64,000 nucleotides of DNA, from NCBI RefSeq assembly GCF_023715485.1, contig NZ_JAMBOF010000015.1, forward strand, positions 33,286-97,285, given 5' to 3'. The DNA comes from Mesobacillus subterraneus. Lineage in GTDB: Bacteria; Bacillota; Bacilli; Bacillales; Cytobacillaceae. Positions 45,385 through 55,353 of the stretch are shown piece by piece (the first letter of the stretch is position 1; each line of letters opens with the position of its first letter). The notes under the pieces were generated by a model. That model made no database searches, was not told the origin of the DNA, and saw only the letters and a program-made list of their open reading frames with translations. The position numbers were made by a program, and so were the translations under genes.

Positions 45385-46473
45385 CTATTGCCTTGCTGCT
45401 GCAATTTCTTTATTTGCAGCTGAGTAATGGTATGTATATCCAGTATCAAATTTGGCCTGGTTCTTGCCTGCTGCCTTGGCTTTGTACAAAAGCTGGTCAG
45501 TGTATCCAAGAAGCTTATCAGGCAAAGCCTCCCCTTTTGAGGATGCAATCCCGAAGCTCATAGTCACACTCGTGCAGTCCTCACTGAATGTTACCGTGGC
45601 TAGTCTTGTGTATAAGTCGGCAAAAAAAACTATCTGTGCAGTTTCGTCAATCGGCGGCAGCAGAAAAGCAAATTCTTCTCCGCCATAACGGAATGCCTGC
45701 GCATCAAAATCATCTGCCAGTTCCTGAAAGGCAGCTCCTATTTTTCTAAGTATCTCGTCTCCTGCTAAATGGCCGAACTGGTCATTTATTTGCTTAAAAT
45801 GATCGATGTCTCCCATAACGAGCAAGAAACTTTGCCTTTCAATTGTCAGAAGCCTTAATTGTTCCTGAAAATGCCGGTGGTTATATAAGCCAGTCAGATA
45901 ATCCGTGAACATCAGTTCATGAAAGATTTCCTTCTGCTTAAAATGCTTCCTCTCTCGGATCACGATCAGCGAACCAAAAACGCCGACAATCCAGATGAAA
46001 AACAAATTCAAGATAAATACGAATGAGGAGTAAAACGTAAAATCGCCCTGCGCTAAATAAATAATTGAATATCCAGCAGTCAAAGAAGCCGAGGAAAGAA
46101 TAGCCCCCTTAGTCCTCCAGTAAATTGTTGAATGCATAACAAGCAAAAAGGCGATAGGAAATAATGGTGACATGACACCATGTGTCAATACCAAAAGCCA
46201 CATTAACGCTACATAGTCAAAAACAATACCTGCCTTTGTAAGCAGGTTGAAATATTCGTTTCCAGGGGACATCTTGATAAGTGCAATCTGAGTTACCGCC
46301 ATGTAAATAAAACCTATAGTCAGCAGATAAGGAAATGATTCTTCCATGAAGTCGAGCCTGTCCGCCAGAGGAGGATAATAGAAAACAAGTACACCCACAA
46401 CCAGGAAAATCCAGCGAAGATAAGAAAATATTTTTTCCGTCTCACGGTCATCCATGTATAATGATAGCTTCAT
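45385..46473 (-). CDS. Membrane-bound diguanylate cyclase (GGDEF)
   Basis: The 362-residue protein has about six N-terminal membrane helices (residues about 15-185) and a C-terminal GGDEF domain (about 195-355) with intact active site RYGGEEF, the metal-binding MGDIDHFKQINDQFGH and the THGV/FGIAS end block. It should make cyclic di-GMP from two GTP. The RxxD inhibitory site was not clearly found. The membrane part is not a recognised sensor domain. The ATG at 46473 is favoured because AGAGGG lies 8 nt upstream; 12 codons earlier another ATG is less well placed. It stands alone between ymfF and the nup operon. Confidence 0.92.
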   Translation of the reverse strand: MKLSLYMDDRETEKIFSYLRWIFLVVGVLVFYYPPLADRLDFMEESFPYLLTIGFIYMAVTQIALIKMSPGNEYFNLLTKAGIVFDYVALMWLLVLTHGVMSPLFPIAFLLVMHSTIYWRTKGAILSSASLTAGYSIIYLAQGDFTFYSSFVFILNLFFIWIVGVFGSLIVIRERKHFKQKEIFHELMFTDYLTGLYNHRHFQEQLRLLTIERQSFLLVMGDIDHFKQINDQFGHLAGDEILRKIGAAFQELADDFDAQAFRYGGEEFAFLLPPIDETAQIVFFADLYTRLATVTFSEDCTSVTMSFGIASSKGEALPDKLLGYTDQLLYKAKAAGKNQAKFDTGYTYHYSAANKEIAAARQ

Positions 46474-46625
46474 ATGCATAGCCCTCTTATTGCTGTTATT
46501 TTTAACCAACTTTTCCTTTATTTTATCACAAGTTGTTGTACGATTCTAAAAATAATGTGTAATTATCCGCTAATTATTTTAATTACTCATCCCAATTGAC
46601 AATTTGTATTTACATTACAATGAAA

Positions 46626-46657
46626 AAATGAGGTACCTGGATTCAGGCACCTCATTT
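46626..46657 (-). terminator. Terminator after the nup operon
   Basis: AAATGAGGT-CCTG/CAGG-ACCTCATTT is a 13-bp stem with one mismatch and a GATT loop; TTTTTT follows on the minus strand. Confidence 0.9.
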
Positions 46658-46694
46658 CGGGTTATTCTATTTAGTATTTTAAACAACTGATAGC

Positions 46695-47648
46695 TTAACG
46701 TTTTCCACTATCAAAAGTTTCTCCCACGGCCTTTGGTGCCTGTGATGACTTGGAGAAGATGACTAATGCGATCAGCGTTACTACGTAAGGGAAGATTTTT
46801 AATAAGATTGGCGGAATAACCGCCAGCTCAGGAATTACTTGAGATACGTTTGCAATCGTACTAGCAAATCCAAAGAAGAATGTAGCTGCCAGAACACCTA
46901 ACGGTTTCCACTGACCGAAGATCAATGAAGCCAGCGCAAGGAAGCCTAAACCTGAAACTGTTCCTGTAAATTCACCTGCGTAGGTTACGATGATCAACGC
47001 GCCGCCCAACCCTGCAAAGGCTCCAGAAATCAGGACGCCGCTATAGCGGACTCTCCTGACGTTAATCCCAGCTGCTTCTGCAGCCTGAGGGTATTCACCA
47101 CATGATCTTAACCGAAGTCCAAATCTAGTTTTATATAAAACGAATGAACTTACGAAAAGAATCGCTAATACAAACCAAGTTGTTGGATACGTTTTTGTAA
47201 AAAATAAATCACCGATAACTGGAATATCAGAAAGGAACGGAACATTTGACGGTGAAAAACCGCTAGTGATTCGGATGTTACCACTTCCAGTAATATTTCT
47301 CGCTAGGAACACCGTCAGGGCAGTAGCGATTAAGTTGATTGCAGTACCACTGATGATTTGGTTGGCATTTAGATTAATGCTCGCAAACGCATGCAAGATG
47401 GAGAAAAGCACACCAGCTAGTACAGCAGCCAGCAATCCAAGCCAAAGCACTAAAGTGTTGTTGTCCAATACGCCGCTCAAATAGTGGATGGAAAGAGCGC
47501 CAGAGAAAGCACCAATGACCATTAACCCCTCAAGGGCAATATTAACAATACCACTTCTTTCACTAAAAAGTCCGCCTAGAGCTGTAATAAGAAGAGGAAT
47601 TGTAAAGATAATCGCGTAAGGAAAAATTTGTTCTATAATTGACCACAT
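46695..47648 (-). CDS. nupQ: Nucleoside ABC transporter permease NupQ
   Basis: The 317-residue membrane protein has eight or more helices of the BPD_transp_2 (RbsC-like) type. The family stretch SGIVNIALEGLMVIGAFSG lies near the N-terminus and EAAGINVRRVRYSGVLISGA near the centre. It forms the permease heterodimer with NupP for guanosine/nucleoside uptake. It starts 1 bp after the nupP stop region (ATG at 47648) and is last in the operon. Confidence 0.93.
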   Translation of the reverse strand: MWSIIEQIFPYAIIFTIPLLITALGGLFSERSGIVNIALEGLMVIGAFSGALSIHYLSGVLDNNTLVLWLGLLAAVLAGVLFSILHAFASINLNANQIISGTAINLIATALTVFLARNITGSGNIRITSGFSPSNVPFLSDIPVIGDLFFTKTYPTTWFVLAILFVSSFVLYKTRFGLRLRSCGEYPQAAEAAGINVRRVRYSGVLISGAFAGLGGALIIVTYAGEFTGTVSGLGFLALASLIFGQWKPLGVLAATFFFGFASTIANVSQVIPELAVIPPILLKIFPYVVTLIALVIFSKSSQAPKAVGETFDSGKR

Positions 47649-47649
47649 C

Positions 47650-48729
47650 TTATGAATCTCCCTTCTCGACTACAGGACCACTTTTATCTTTTCGATTGGA
47701 TCTTCTCTTCATGAATTTGTTTAGCAAACGCTCAATCATTACACTTGTTGCAGCAAAATAAATGATGATCGCGATAATGGTATTTGCCAATTCGGGTGGA
47801 ATATCCGTCATAGCGTTCATAAATCCTGTACCGGAATACAAAATTCCGAAAAGGACTGCTGCAAAGAATACACCGATAGGATGATTCGCTCCAAGAAGCG
47901 CTACCGCGATGCCATCATAGCCCTGTGCAGGAAGAATACCGATTTGGATACTTGAAGCATTTCCAGTATATAATGCTACCCCGCCAACACCCGCAAGGGC
48001 ACCAGAAATCAACATGGATAATATGATGTTGCGGTTTACTTTCATACCTGCATATTCAGCAGCAAATCTGTTGAATCCAACCGCCTTCAGCTCGAAGCCC
48101 AGCGTTGTCTTATCGATGATGAATGCGATAATGATTACAGCAATGACCGCAAGGAACAATCCCAGGTTGATATAAGATCCATCAAACATATCCGTTAGGA
48201 AAGGAGTCCTTAATGTTGCTGATTCAGCTAGTTTTTTAGATTCTGTTTCAAGGAATTCTCCCTTGAAGTATCCAGGGACAACATAATAAATAGTCCAATA
48301 GGCAATCCAGTTCATCATGATTGTCGAAACAACTTCGTGAACATTGAACTTCGCCTTAAGCAACCCAGGAACAAATGCCCAAAGTCCCCCAGCGATCAGG
48401 CCAACAAGGACCATAACTAAAAGCAAGACCGGTCTTGAGAGGTCGAAGGTCAGACCTACAGCTGACGCAGCAAGGCCGCCGACCAGCATTTGGCCGGATG
48501 CGCCAATGTTGAAAAGTCCGGTCCGGAAAGCAAACGCCACCGAAAGTCCAGTGAAAATCAGAGGTGTTGCCGTAGCCAAAGTGTTCCCGATGCGCTCAAT
48601 ATTTTTAAGTGCACCTTGAAGCAAGTAAGAATAGCCTTCTATCGGGTTGCTCCCGATGAAAAGCATCAAAATCCCTCCGGCCACTAGTCCTAATATAATG
48701 GATATTAATGATACGATGGTATTTCTCAT
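47650..48729 (-). CDS. nupP: Nucleoside ABC transporter permease NupP
   Basis: The 359-residue permease has about nine membrane helices and the family motif FRTGLFNIGASGQMLVGGLA, which marks the permease subunit of basic-membrane-protein (BMP) type importers. It works with NupQ and the ATPase NupO. Its start overlaps the nupO stop by 4 bp (48726-48729), showing translational coupling. Confidence 0.93.
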   Translation of the reverse strand: MRNTIVSLISIILGLVAGGILMLFIGSNPIEGYSYLLQGALKNIERIGNTLATATPLIFTGLSVAFAFRTGLFNIGASGQMLVGGLAASAVGLTFDLSRPVLLLVMVLVGLIAGGLWAFVPGLLKAKFNVHEVVSTIMMNWIAYWTIYYVVPGYFKGEFLETESKKLAESATLRTPFLTDMFDGSYINLGLFLAVIAVIIIAFIIDKTTLGFELKAVGFNRFAAEYAGMKVNRNIILSMLISGALAGVGGVALYTGNASSIQIGILPAQGYDGIAVALLGANHPIGVFFAAVLFGILYSGTGFMNAMTDIPPELANTIIAIIIYFAATSVMIERLLNKFMKRRSNRKDKSGPVVEKGDS

Positions 48730-50249
48730 ATGCTTCTCTCCTTAGCCACGCCTGCCATCATTAGACCTACTTCATTCTCATTTGTTTCAGACGCTATAAC
48801 TGTTCCTACAAGTTCTCCATTATTGACAATGGCAATGCGGTCAGATAACTGCAATACCTCATCAAGTTCTAAAGAAATCAACAATACTGCATTTCCTTTA
48901 TCACGGTGTTCAATAATTCTTTTATGGATATATTCAATAGATCCAACATCCAGGCCTCGTGTCGGCTGAACAGCAATAAGCAGCTTTGGATCAAGTTCCA
49001 GTTCGCGTCCGATAATCGCTTTCTGCTGGTTTCCACCTGACAACGTCCTTGCGATAGAAGCTGCACCTTCACCGGAACGAACATCAAAATTCGTCAAAAT
49101 GTTTTGTGCATACGTTTTCATGGCTGATTCATTCAAAAGTCCGTATTTAGAGAAAGGCGGTTTGTTGTAAATTTGCAGCACCATGTTAGACTCCAGTGTA
49201 TAGTCGAGAACAAGACCGCGTTTATGTCTATCCTCAGGAATATGGCTGATCCCTTTTTCATTCCTATCGCGAATAGGAAGGTTGGTGATTTCCTCACCAC
49301 TGATAAGGACTGTTCCTGACTCAGCCTTCCTCAGACCAGTGATCGCTTCAACAAGTTCTGTCTGGCCATTCCCTTCAACTCCGGCAACACCAACAATTTC
49401 CCCTGCACGAACTTCAAGTGAAAAGTCTTTAAGTCCCATAACTTTCCGGTTGTTTTTCACTGACAGAGAATCTATTTTCAGTACTACCTCTCCAGGAGTA
49501 CTTTCTTTCTTATCCACTTTAAAAGAGACATGACGTCCGACCATCATTTCAGCTAAGCTTGCCTCACTGGCATCTGCCACGTTTACAGTGCCGATTCCTT
49601 TACCACGGCGGATTACCGTACAACGGTCAGCAACTGCCTTAATTTCTTTCAGTTTATGAGTGATAATAATAATAGATTTACCTTCTTTAATAAGGTTGCG
49701 CATGATCTTCATCAATTCATCAATTTCGGCTGGTGTCAAAACAGCTGTAGGTTCATCCAGAATCAGGACATCTGCTTCACGGTAAAGCATTTTCAAAATC
49801 TCTACCCTTTGCTGCATACCTACGGAAATATCTTCAATTTTCGCATGTGGGTCTACATTCAATCCATAATGCTTAGACAATTCTTCAATTCTTTTGGCAG
49901 CTTTATCAATATCGAGCACCATTCCTTTTAATGGTTCACTGCCCAATATGATGTTTTCTGTAACGGTAAAATTTTCAACAAGCTTAAAATGCTGGTGGAC
50001 CATCCCAATACCTAAGCGGTTAGCAACGTTCGGATTGGCGATGCGAACTTCTTTCCCATTAACTTTGACGATCCCTCTCTCAGGCTGATACATCCCAAAC
50101 AGAACACCCATCAGGGTGGACTTCCCTGCACCGTTCTCGCCTAATAGTGCATGTATTTCCCCTTTTTTCAGTGCAAGGGTAATATTATCGTTGGCTACGA
50201 TACCCGGAAACTCTTTCCTGATATTCAACATCTCAACTACATAACTCAT
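48726..50249 (-). CDS. nupO: Nucleoside ABC transporter ATP-binding protein NupO (double ATPase)
   Basis: The 507-residue protein contains two fused ATPase domains. The first has Walker A GENGAGKST, signature ISVGMQQR and Walker B VLILDEPTA. The second is degenerate, with GVEGNGQTE at its P-loop and the signature LSGGNQQK. It powers uptake together with NupP and NupQ. The ATG at 50249 is used, as AAAGGTGAG lies upstream; a longer frame reaching 50375 has no ribosome site. A terminator hairpin between nupN and nupO would reduce expression of the membrane part relative to the binding protein. Confidence 0.93.
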   Translation of the reverse strand: MSYVVEMLNIRKEFPGIVANDNITLALKKGEIHALLGENGAGKSTLMGVLFGMYQPERGIVKVNGKEVRIANPNVANRLGIGMVHQHFKLVENFTVTENIILGSEPLKGMVLDIDKAAKRIEELSKHYGLNVDPHAKIEDISVGMQQRVEILKMLYREADVLILDEPTAVLTPAEIDELMKIMRNLIKEGKSIIIITHKLKEIKAVADRCTVIRRGKGIGTVNVADASEASLAEMMVGRHVSFKVDKKESTPGEVVLKIDSLSVKNNRKVMGLKDFSLEVRAGEIVGVAGVEGNGQTELVEAITGLRKAESGTVLISGEEITNLPIRDRNEKGISHIPEDRHKRGLVLDYTLESNMVLQIYNKPPFSKYGLLNESAMKTYAQNILTNFDVRSGEGAASIARTLSGGNQQKAIIGRELELDPKLLIAVQPTRGLDVGSIEYIHKRIIEHRDKGNAVLLISLELDEVLQLSDRIAIVNNGELVGTVIASETNENEVGLMMAGVAKERSI

Positions 50250-50402
50250 AGTAGCACTCACCTTTGTAATAGACTCGATTACTTTGTAAAATAGGGAGTC
50301 CCCTATACTGGAACAGTACTTCAGGTAAAACTTATAAAGACTTAAAAAATTAGAAATTAAAGCCCTTAATTTCAAAAATTTACCGTTCAGACATTGATAG
50401 AC

Positions 50403-50430
50403 AAAAGAGACGGAAGGAACCGTCTCTTTT
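50403..50430 (-). terminator. Attenuating terminator between nupN and nupO
   Basis: AAAAGAGACGG/CCGTCTCTTTT is an 11-bp perfect stem with a 6-nt loop. The T-tract is brief, so partial readthrough into nupOPQ is expected, giving more binding protein than permease. Confidence 0.8.
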
Positions 50431-50438
50431 GCTTTTTT

Positions 50439-51533
50439 TTACTTAAACAAATCTCCTTGTTCTGCAGAGACCTTTACTTCTTCAGATTTAATCTTTTCGT
50501 AAACCTCTTTCACTTTGCTTGTAGTATCATCGCTTAAGTTAGGGTTTTTCTCTGGAAGGCCGATACCATCATTCTTAGCATCGAAAGTTAATGTTTTTCC
50601 ACCAGGGAATTTGCCATCTAACTCTGCCTGAACCATATCGAAAGCAACCTGGTCAAGCTTCTTCATAGCAGAAGTCAAGATAACTGACTTGTCTCCTTCG
50701 TACTTACCATCTTCGAACTGGTCAACGTCTACACCAACGATCCAAACTTTTTCACCAGCTTTAGCGCGGTTTTTAGCTTCATTGATCGCACCTACACCTA
50801 CACCGCCAGCAGCTGTGAAGATTACATCAACGCCACGGTCATAGTATTGAGCAGCAATTTGTCCGCCAGCAGCAGCGTTATCAAATGACCCTTGGTAGAT
50901 TACGTTTTCTGCTTTGATTGTTACATTTGTTCCAAGGTTTTCGTTTGCGTATTTAAGACCTTGCTGGAAGCCCCAGTTGAACTTCTGTACAGCAGGAATT
51001 TCCATACCGCCGATGAAGCCTGCTTCACCTTCTTTTAATTCAAGAGCAGCAGCTACACCTGCAAGGAAACCTGATTCGTGCTCTGCGAAGAATACAGCAA
51101 CTGTGTTTTCTTTAACAACAGGGTTGTAGTCTCCGTTATGTGGATTTCCGTCAAGGATGACGAACTTAGCATCTTTATATTTATCCTGGGCTTGGAAAAC
51201 AGCTGTTTCGAACTTAAAGCCCGGTGTAACGATAAACTTATATTCTGCGTCGTATAAGTTACCCATTTCTTTTAAGTATTCAGCTTCAGTCGTGCCGGCA
51301 GGCTTAAGGTACTTTGTGCTAACACCGAATTCATCTTCAGCCTTTAAAATACCTTCCCATGTGCCCTGGTTGAATGACTTGTCATCAATTGTACCAGCGT
51401 CAGTTACCATACCTACTTTTAAGTCTGACTTTTTGTCGCTTTCGCCGCCTTTTTCATCGCCGCCACAGCCAGCTAACATTGTACCTGCTGCCAAAAGCAA
51501 TGACATTACCAAACCAAATTTACGCTTTTTCAA
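50439..51533 (-). CDS. nupN: Nucleoside-binding lipoprotein NupN (BMP family)
   Basis: The 364-residue lipoprotein has a signal peptide and lipobox LAGC (MKKRKFGLVMSLLLAAGTML, then AGCGG), followed by a BMP-type periplasmic-binding fold: VGMVTDAGTIDDKSFNQGTW, the GVGVGAINEA stretch and WIVGVDVDQFE. After lipidation it sits on the outer face of the membrane and delivers guanosine or related nucleosides to NupPQ. The ATG at 51533 follows GGGGGG-type purines (complement of CCCCCC). It lies 87 bp downstream of nupR, which is likely in the same transcript. Confidence 0.94.
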   Translation of the reverse strand: MKKRKFGLVMSLLLAAGTMLAGCGGDEKGGESDKKSDLKVGMVTDAGTIDDKSFNQGTWEGILKAEDEFGVSTKYLKPAGTTEAEYLKEMGNLYDAEYKFIVTPGFKFETAVFQAQDKYKDAKFVILDGNPHNGDYNPVVKENTVAVFFAEHESGFLAGVAAALELKEGEAGFIGGMEIPAVQKFNWGFQQGLKYANENLGTNVTIKAENVIYQGSFDNAAAGGQIAAQYYDRGVDVIFTAAGGVGVGAINEAKNRAKAGEKVWIVGVDVDQFEDGKYEGDKSVILTSAMKKLDQVAFDMVQAELDGKFPGGKTLTFDAKNDGIGLPEKNPNLSDDTTSKVKEVYEKIKSEEVKVSAEQGDLFK

Positions 51534-51620
51534 GGTTTGTACCCCCCAGAGAATGTTTGTGGATTTTGCAGGAATGTTCTGAAAAACCTATCAGTTAGCG
51601 TTTTCATTTCATTAAAAAAA

Positions 51621-52346
51621 TTAAACTCTTCTTCTAAGGACATGAAAACTGAACTTGTCGGCTTTAAAGTAGTTTACCGAATACAGGATTGGTACGTCGT
51701 TTTCATCGAAATGCATCTGCTTCAAAACGAGCAGTGCAGTTTCAGGATCACATTCCAGGATGGGAGAAATCTTCTCATGATAGCCAATAGGCTCAATCTG
51801 GGCAACTGCATATGTAACTTTACGGTTCGACTTGACCTCTAGCAGATGAAGCAATGATTCATCTTCATGAGAAAAATCGCCCGGCAAGATTTTTCCAGGG
51901 ATTTTGTCTAAACAATAGACAACCGGTTCCCCATTGGCAGTCCTTACCCTTTCAACCAGAGTGATTTCATCATCAATGGAGCATGAGAAACGGCGGATAT
52001 CCTCTTCGGTAGGCCCGGTAGTCGTTGAGTTTAAAAAGATTGTTCCCGGCTTCATCCCTGCCTGCTCAATCATGGCCGTCACGCTGTTAAGCTGTTCGAT
52101 CCCTGATTCAAACAATGGTTTGGCATTAACAAAGGTACCTACTCCATGCCTGCGGATGATGACGTTTTCTTCTTCAAGAATACGCAATGCTTCGCGGAGA
52201 GTAGCCCTGCTTACGCCAAGCTGCTTGGCAAGATCGAATTCTGAAGGGAGTTTTTCTCTTTCTTTATAAACACCCTTATGAATATCTTGCTTCAGATGAT
52301 CAATTACTTGTAAATACAGGTGCCGGTTATCTGACTTGATCGACAT
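51621..52346 (-). CDS. nupR: GntR-family transcription regulator NupR
   Basis: The 241-residue HutC-subfamily GntR regulator has an N-terminal winged helix (about 10-75: [30 protein letters not shown]) and a UTRA effector domain (about 95-235: [19 protein letters not shown]). In B. subtilis the regulator NupR (YmfC) is encoded beside spoIIIE and represses nupNOPQ elsewhere on the chromosome; here it is directly upstream of those genes. The ATG at 52346 has GGAGG 8 nt upstream. A perfect palindrome at 52376-52393, just before the gene, is a likely operator. Confidence 0.9.
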   Translation of the reverse strand: MSIKSDNRHLYLQVIDHLKQDIHKGVYKEREKLPSEFDLAKQLGVSRATLREALRILEEENVIIRRHGVGTFVNAKPLFESGIEQLNSVTAMIEQAGMKPGTIFLNSTTTGPTEEDIRRFSCSIDDEITLVERVRTANGEPVVYCLDKIPGKILPGDFSHEDESLLHLLEVKSNRKVTYAVAQIEPIGYHEKISPILECDPETALLVLKQMHFDENDVPILYSVNYFKADKFSFHVLRRRV

Positions 52347-52375
52347 GAGGCGTTCCTCCAACCCTTTTGCTCAAG

Positions 52376-52393
52376 ACATCAGACATCTGATGT
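52376..52393. promoter_or_regulatory. Palindrome in the nupR leader, likely GntR operator
   Basis: ACATCAGA-CA-TCTGATGT is a perfect inverted repeat of 8-bp arms, 30 bp upstream of the nupR start. Such 2-nt-spaced palindromes are typical of GntR/HutC-family binding sites. The same sequence was not found ahead of nupN. Confidence 0.55.
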
Positions 52394-52503
52394 ATAGCAT
52401 TCCTACTAATCGAAAATACTATAACACTTTTTCCGAGATAAATAAATAGCGTTTCTACATTTTGTCGAAAAAAGCTAGAAACACCAAAATTGTCATATAT
52501 TCC

Positions 52504-52554
52504 GGGACAAAAATCCTATATTTTTGGTATAATGGTATTTTGAAAGCGTTTTTA
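52504..52554 (+). promoter_or_regulatory. Plus-strand promoter-like sequence with adjacent cre-like site
   Basis: GGGACA (52504-52509), an 18-bp spacer and a perfect TATAAT (52528-52533) are followed by TGAAAGCGTTTTTA (52541-52554), which fits the CcpA cre consensus at 12 of 14 positions. Downstream on the plus strand there is no gene before the spoIIIE terminator, so a transcript of about 100 nt could be made. A weak minus-strand role for nupR is not excluded. Confidence 0.35.
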
Positions 52555-52602
52555 ATAGTATGTCATTATTATTTTTCAGTAGTATAAATGACCTATAAAA
52601 AA

Positions 52603-52632
52603 CAACAGCCGGACAATCACGTCCGACTGTTG
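52603..52632 (-). terminator. Terminator after spoIIIE
   Basis: CAACAG-C-CGGAC/GTCCG-A-CTGTTG is a stem with one mismatch. A T-tract TTTTTT follows on the minus strand, 22 bp past the spoIIIE stop; the plus-strand side is also T-rich. Confidence 0.85.
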
Positions 52633-52654
52633 CCTCTTGTTATTTTCCATACTT

Positions 52655-54985
52655 CTAAGCTTCTTCTGACTTTGCAACCAGGACATTCCTTGGCTTGCTG
52701 CCCTCATAAGGTCCTACGACTCCCCGCAGTTCCATTTCATCGATGAGCCTCGCCGCCCGTGAATATCCTATCCTGAACCTTCGCTGGAGCATCGAGACTG
52801 AAGCAGTCTGCATTTCGACAACAAGGTCTACTGCGTCTCCATATAAATCGTCTTCGACTTCTGATGTGTTCTCAGGGATGTCCTCAGGAATCATTTCCTC
52901 CTGATATTGCGCCTTCTGCTGACCAATGACATAGTTGACGATGTCCTCTACTTCTTCATCAGAGAGGAACGCTCCCTGCACCCTTACAGGCTTTGATGCA
53001 CCAACAGGCAGGAACAGCATATCTCCTCTTCCTAAAAGCTTCTCCGCTCCGCCCATGTCTAAAATGGTACGGGAATCTGTCATAGAAGAAACAGCAAAGG
53101 CAATCCTTGATGGAATATTTGCTTTAATGACTCCAGTTATGACATCAACAGATGGACGCTGTGTTGCGATGATCAAATGAATCCCAGCGGCACGGGCCAT
53201 TTGAGCCAGACGTGTGATGGAATCTTCGACATCAGAGGATGCAACCATCATCAAGTCAGCAAGCTCGTCGACGATAACAACGATAAAGGGAAGCAGTGGC
53301 TGCTTGGCTTCTTCCTCGTTGTTGTACCTTTTAATATATTCATTGTACCCTTCTATGTTTCTTGTACCTGTATGCGAGAAAAGCTCGTAACGCCTTTCCA
53401 TTTCACTTACGACTTTCTTAAGTGCCTGGGAAGCTTTTTTCGCATCGGTAACAACTGGCGCCAGCAAGTGCGGCACTCCATTGTACACATTCAATTCCAC
53501 CATCTTCGGGTCGATCATCATCAGCTTTACTTCGTGAGGCTTTGCCCGCATCAGAATGCTTGTGATGATACCGTTGATACAGACACTTTTTCCGCTTCCT
53601 GTTGCGCCTGCAACGAGAAGATGGGGCATTTTATTTAATTCGGCAAGCACAGCCTCACCGGTAATATCACGCCCTAGTCCAATCTGCAGTTTCGAACTTG
53701 GCTTATTGTGCTGCTTCGATTCAATAACTTCTCTTAATGAAACCATGGCTACTTCTGAATTCGGGACTTCAATTCCGATTGCCGATTTACCAGGAATAGG
53801 CGCTTCAATCCGGATATCCTTTGCAGCGAGCGCAAGCGCAAGGTCATCGTTCAAGCTGACGATCCTGCTGACTTTCACCCCGACATCTGGATGGACTTCA
53901 TACTTTGTAACAGCTGGGCCAAGATGGACCTGGGTTACACGCGCTTTAACCCCAAAGCTTTGGAACGTCCTTTCAAGCTTCGCGGCATTCGCATGGATCA
54001 ATTCATATTCACCGCTTTGGTCCGTTTTGTTTGGCAGCTTCAATAAGCTTAATGGCGGCAGCTCATATGAGGTATTCTCAACTTCAGTAAAAGCAATTGG
54101 GTGCTGAAGTTCTTCATTTTCTTTCGCAGGATCGCTTTTATTATTTTCCTTTTTCGCGGCTTGCTGTTGTGTTTCTGCCGGATTTGCGTATGCCCGTTCA
54201 GCAAAACTTGAGATGATTGGTTCCGGCGTTGGTTCCTCGGCCAATTCTATCGTTCTCTCCATTTGCTCTTGTGCGGCAGTCGGGTGGCTGCTTCGGCTTT
54301 CAGCCTGGCGCGCTTCACGCTGGGCCGTTTTTTTCTGCTGCTGATTTTCTTTCCATTGTTTAAGATCTTCAATAAATGATTCCCATTGATCTTTCACAAA
54401 GCTGCCGATTGGCAGAAGGATTTTACCCGCTGCTTCACTGAAGGTTTTGCCGGTAACCAGGACTGCGCCGAAAATGATTAATACAAATGCGATTAGCTGG
54501 GAGCCGGCTGCATCAAATAAATAATAAAATAGGGCAAACATAACAGCGCCTATTATTCCTCCGCCGAGGTCAGTCGTACTCGTTTCCCCCTTCGCTTCCA
54601 TGACAAATAAATCAAAAGTGTTCTTGATCACGCTGGGATCTTCGAACTTTCCTCCATTCGACAGAAGTTCGAATAAAGTCACATGACTTAATAAGAGGAT
54701 TGCGCTGACAATCAAATATGTACCGATCAACTTAGTATGGAAGATAAACGGAAGACTTCTTTTCCACATAATAAAGATACTGAATACTACGAGCCCTACT
54801 AAACTGAGCATATACCATTCTCCAAAGAAGAAGCGGAAGAACATGACGACTGTTTTCCCCACTGCGCCAAGGTCTGCCATCGCAATGATGGCCATTGCAA
54901 GCAAAGCTAACCCGGCAAGTTCATATTGAACTGTTGATTTTAATGTATTCTTTTTTCTTGATTGCCGTCTTTTCTTTTTGGCCAT
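52655..54985 (-). CDS. spoIIIE: DNA translocase SpoIIIE/FtsK family
   Basis: The 776-residue protein has four N-terminal membrane helices (about residues 20-165), a polar linker (about 190-310), and a RecA-like motor with Walker [14 protein letters not shown] near residue 450 and Walker [12 protein letters not shown]-terminal winged-helix gamma domain ([24 protein letters not shown]) reads the DNA orientation sequences. SpoIIIE pumps the forespore chromosome through the sporulation septum and clears DNA trapped in division septa. The length is close to B. subtilis SpoIIIE (787). Confidence 0.96.
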   Translation of the reverse strand: MAKKKRRQSRKKNTLKSTVQYELAGLALLAMAIIAMADLGAVGKTVVMFFRFFFGEWYMLSLVGLVVFSIFIMWKRSLPFIFHTKLIGTYLIVSAILLLSHVTLFELLSNGGKFEDPSVIKNTFDLFVMEAKGETSTTDLGGGIIGAVMFALFYYLFDAAGSQLIAFVLIIFGAVLVTGKTFSEAAGKILLPIGSFVKDQWESFIEDLKQWKENQQQKKTAQREARQAESRSSHPTAAQEQMERTIELAEEPTPEPIISSFAERAYANPAETQQQAAKKENNKSDPAKENEELQHPIAFTEVENTSYELPPLSLLKLPNKTDQSGEYELIHANAAKLERTFQSFGVKARVTQVHLGPAVTKYEVHPDVGVKVSRIVSLNDDLALALAAKDIRIEAPIPGKSAIGIEVPNSEVAMVSLREVIESKQHNKPSSKLQIGLGRDITGEAVLAELNKMPHLLVAGATGSGKSVCINGIITSILMRAKPHEVKLMMIDPKMVELNVYNGVPHLLAPVVTDAKKASQALKKVVSEMERRYELFSHTGTRNIEGYNEYIKRYNNEEEAKQPLLPFIVVIVDELADLMMVASSDVEDSITRLAQMARAAGIHLIIATQRPSVDVITGVIKANIPSRIAFAVSSMTDSRTILDMGGAEKLLGRGDMLFLPVGASKPVRVQGAFLSDEEVEDIVNYVIGQQKAQYQEEMIPEDIPENTSEVEDDLYGDAVDLVVEMQTASVSMLQRRFRIGYSRAARLIDEMELRGVVGPYEGSKPRNVLVAKSEEA

Positions 54986-55060
54986 TTTATCACCTTATAT
55001 TTATAGCTTCACTAACAGCATAATCAACCATTCCGTTTCTCAAACTTCAGTAAGAAGAAA

Positions 55061-55080
55061 AGCAGCCTTATTCGGCTGCC
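55061..55080 (-). terminator. Terminator after ylzJ
   Basis: GCAGCC/GGCTGC is a short GC-rich stem with T-rich sequence following on the minus strand, between ylzJ and spoIIIE. Confidence 0.75.
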
Positions 55081-55140
55081 AATGCTGAGTGTATCCATAT
55101 TATATCATATTTGCCAGTTTAACTGGGACAATCCTCTGCA

Positions 55141-55353
55141 CTAAGAAAGTGAAATTTTGGCGCCTGGCATGCAGGCTGGGTCCATATAGTGGTTAGGGTC
55201 AGTACTCATGACACGGATTACTCGATAGTCATGATTTTCTGTCCATTCAGCCATGACTGGAATTCCGTTATATGTGATCATGACCTGGTTTACAGCACCC
55301 TCATTACTTGGCGGGAATACCTGCTCATGAGGCATCATTGTATAAAGGATCAT
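55141..55353 (-). CDS. ylzJ: YlzJ-like small protein
   Basis: The 70-residue protein matches the YlzJ family: [32 protein letters not shown] and [16 protein letters not shown]. It is soluble and of unknown function, always encoded next to tepA in Bacillus. Its ATG overlaps the tepA stop by 4 bp, so the two are co-translated. Confidence 0.9.
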   Translation of the reverse strand: MILYTMMPHEQVFPPSNEGAVNQVMITYNGIPVMAEWTENHDYRVIRVMSTDPNHYMDPACMPGAKISLS

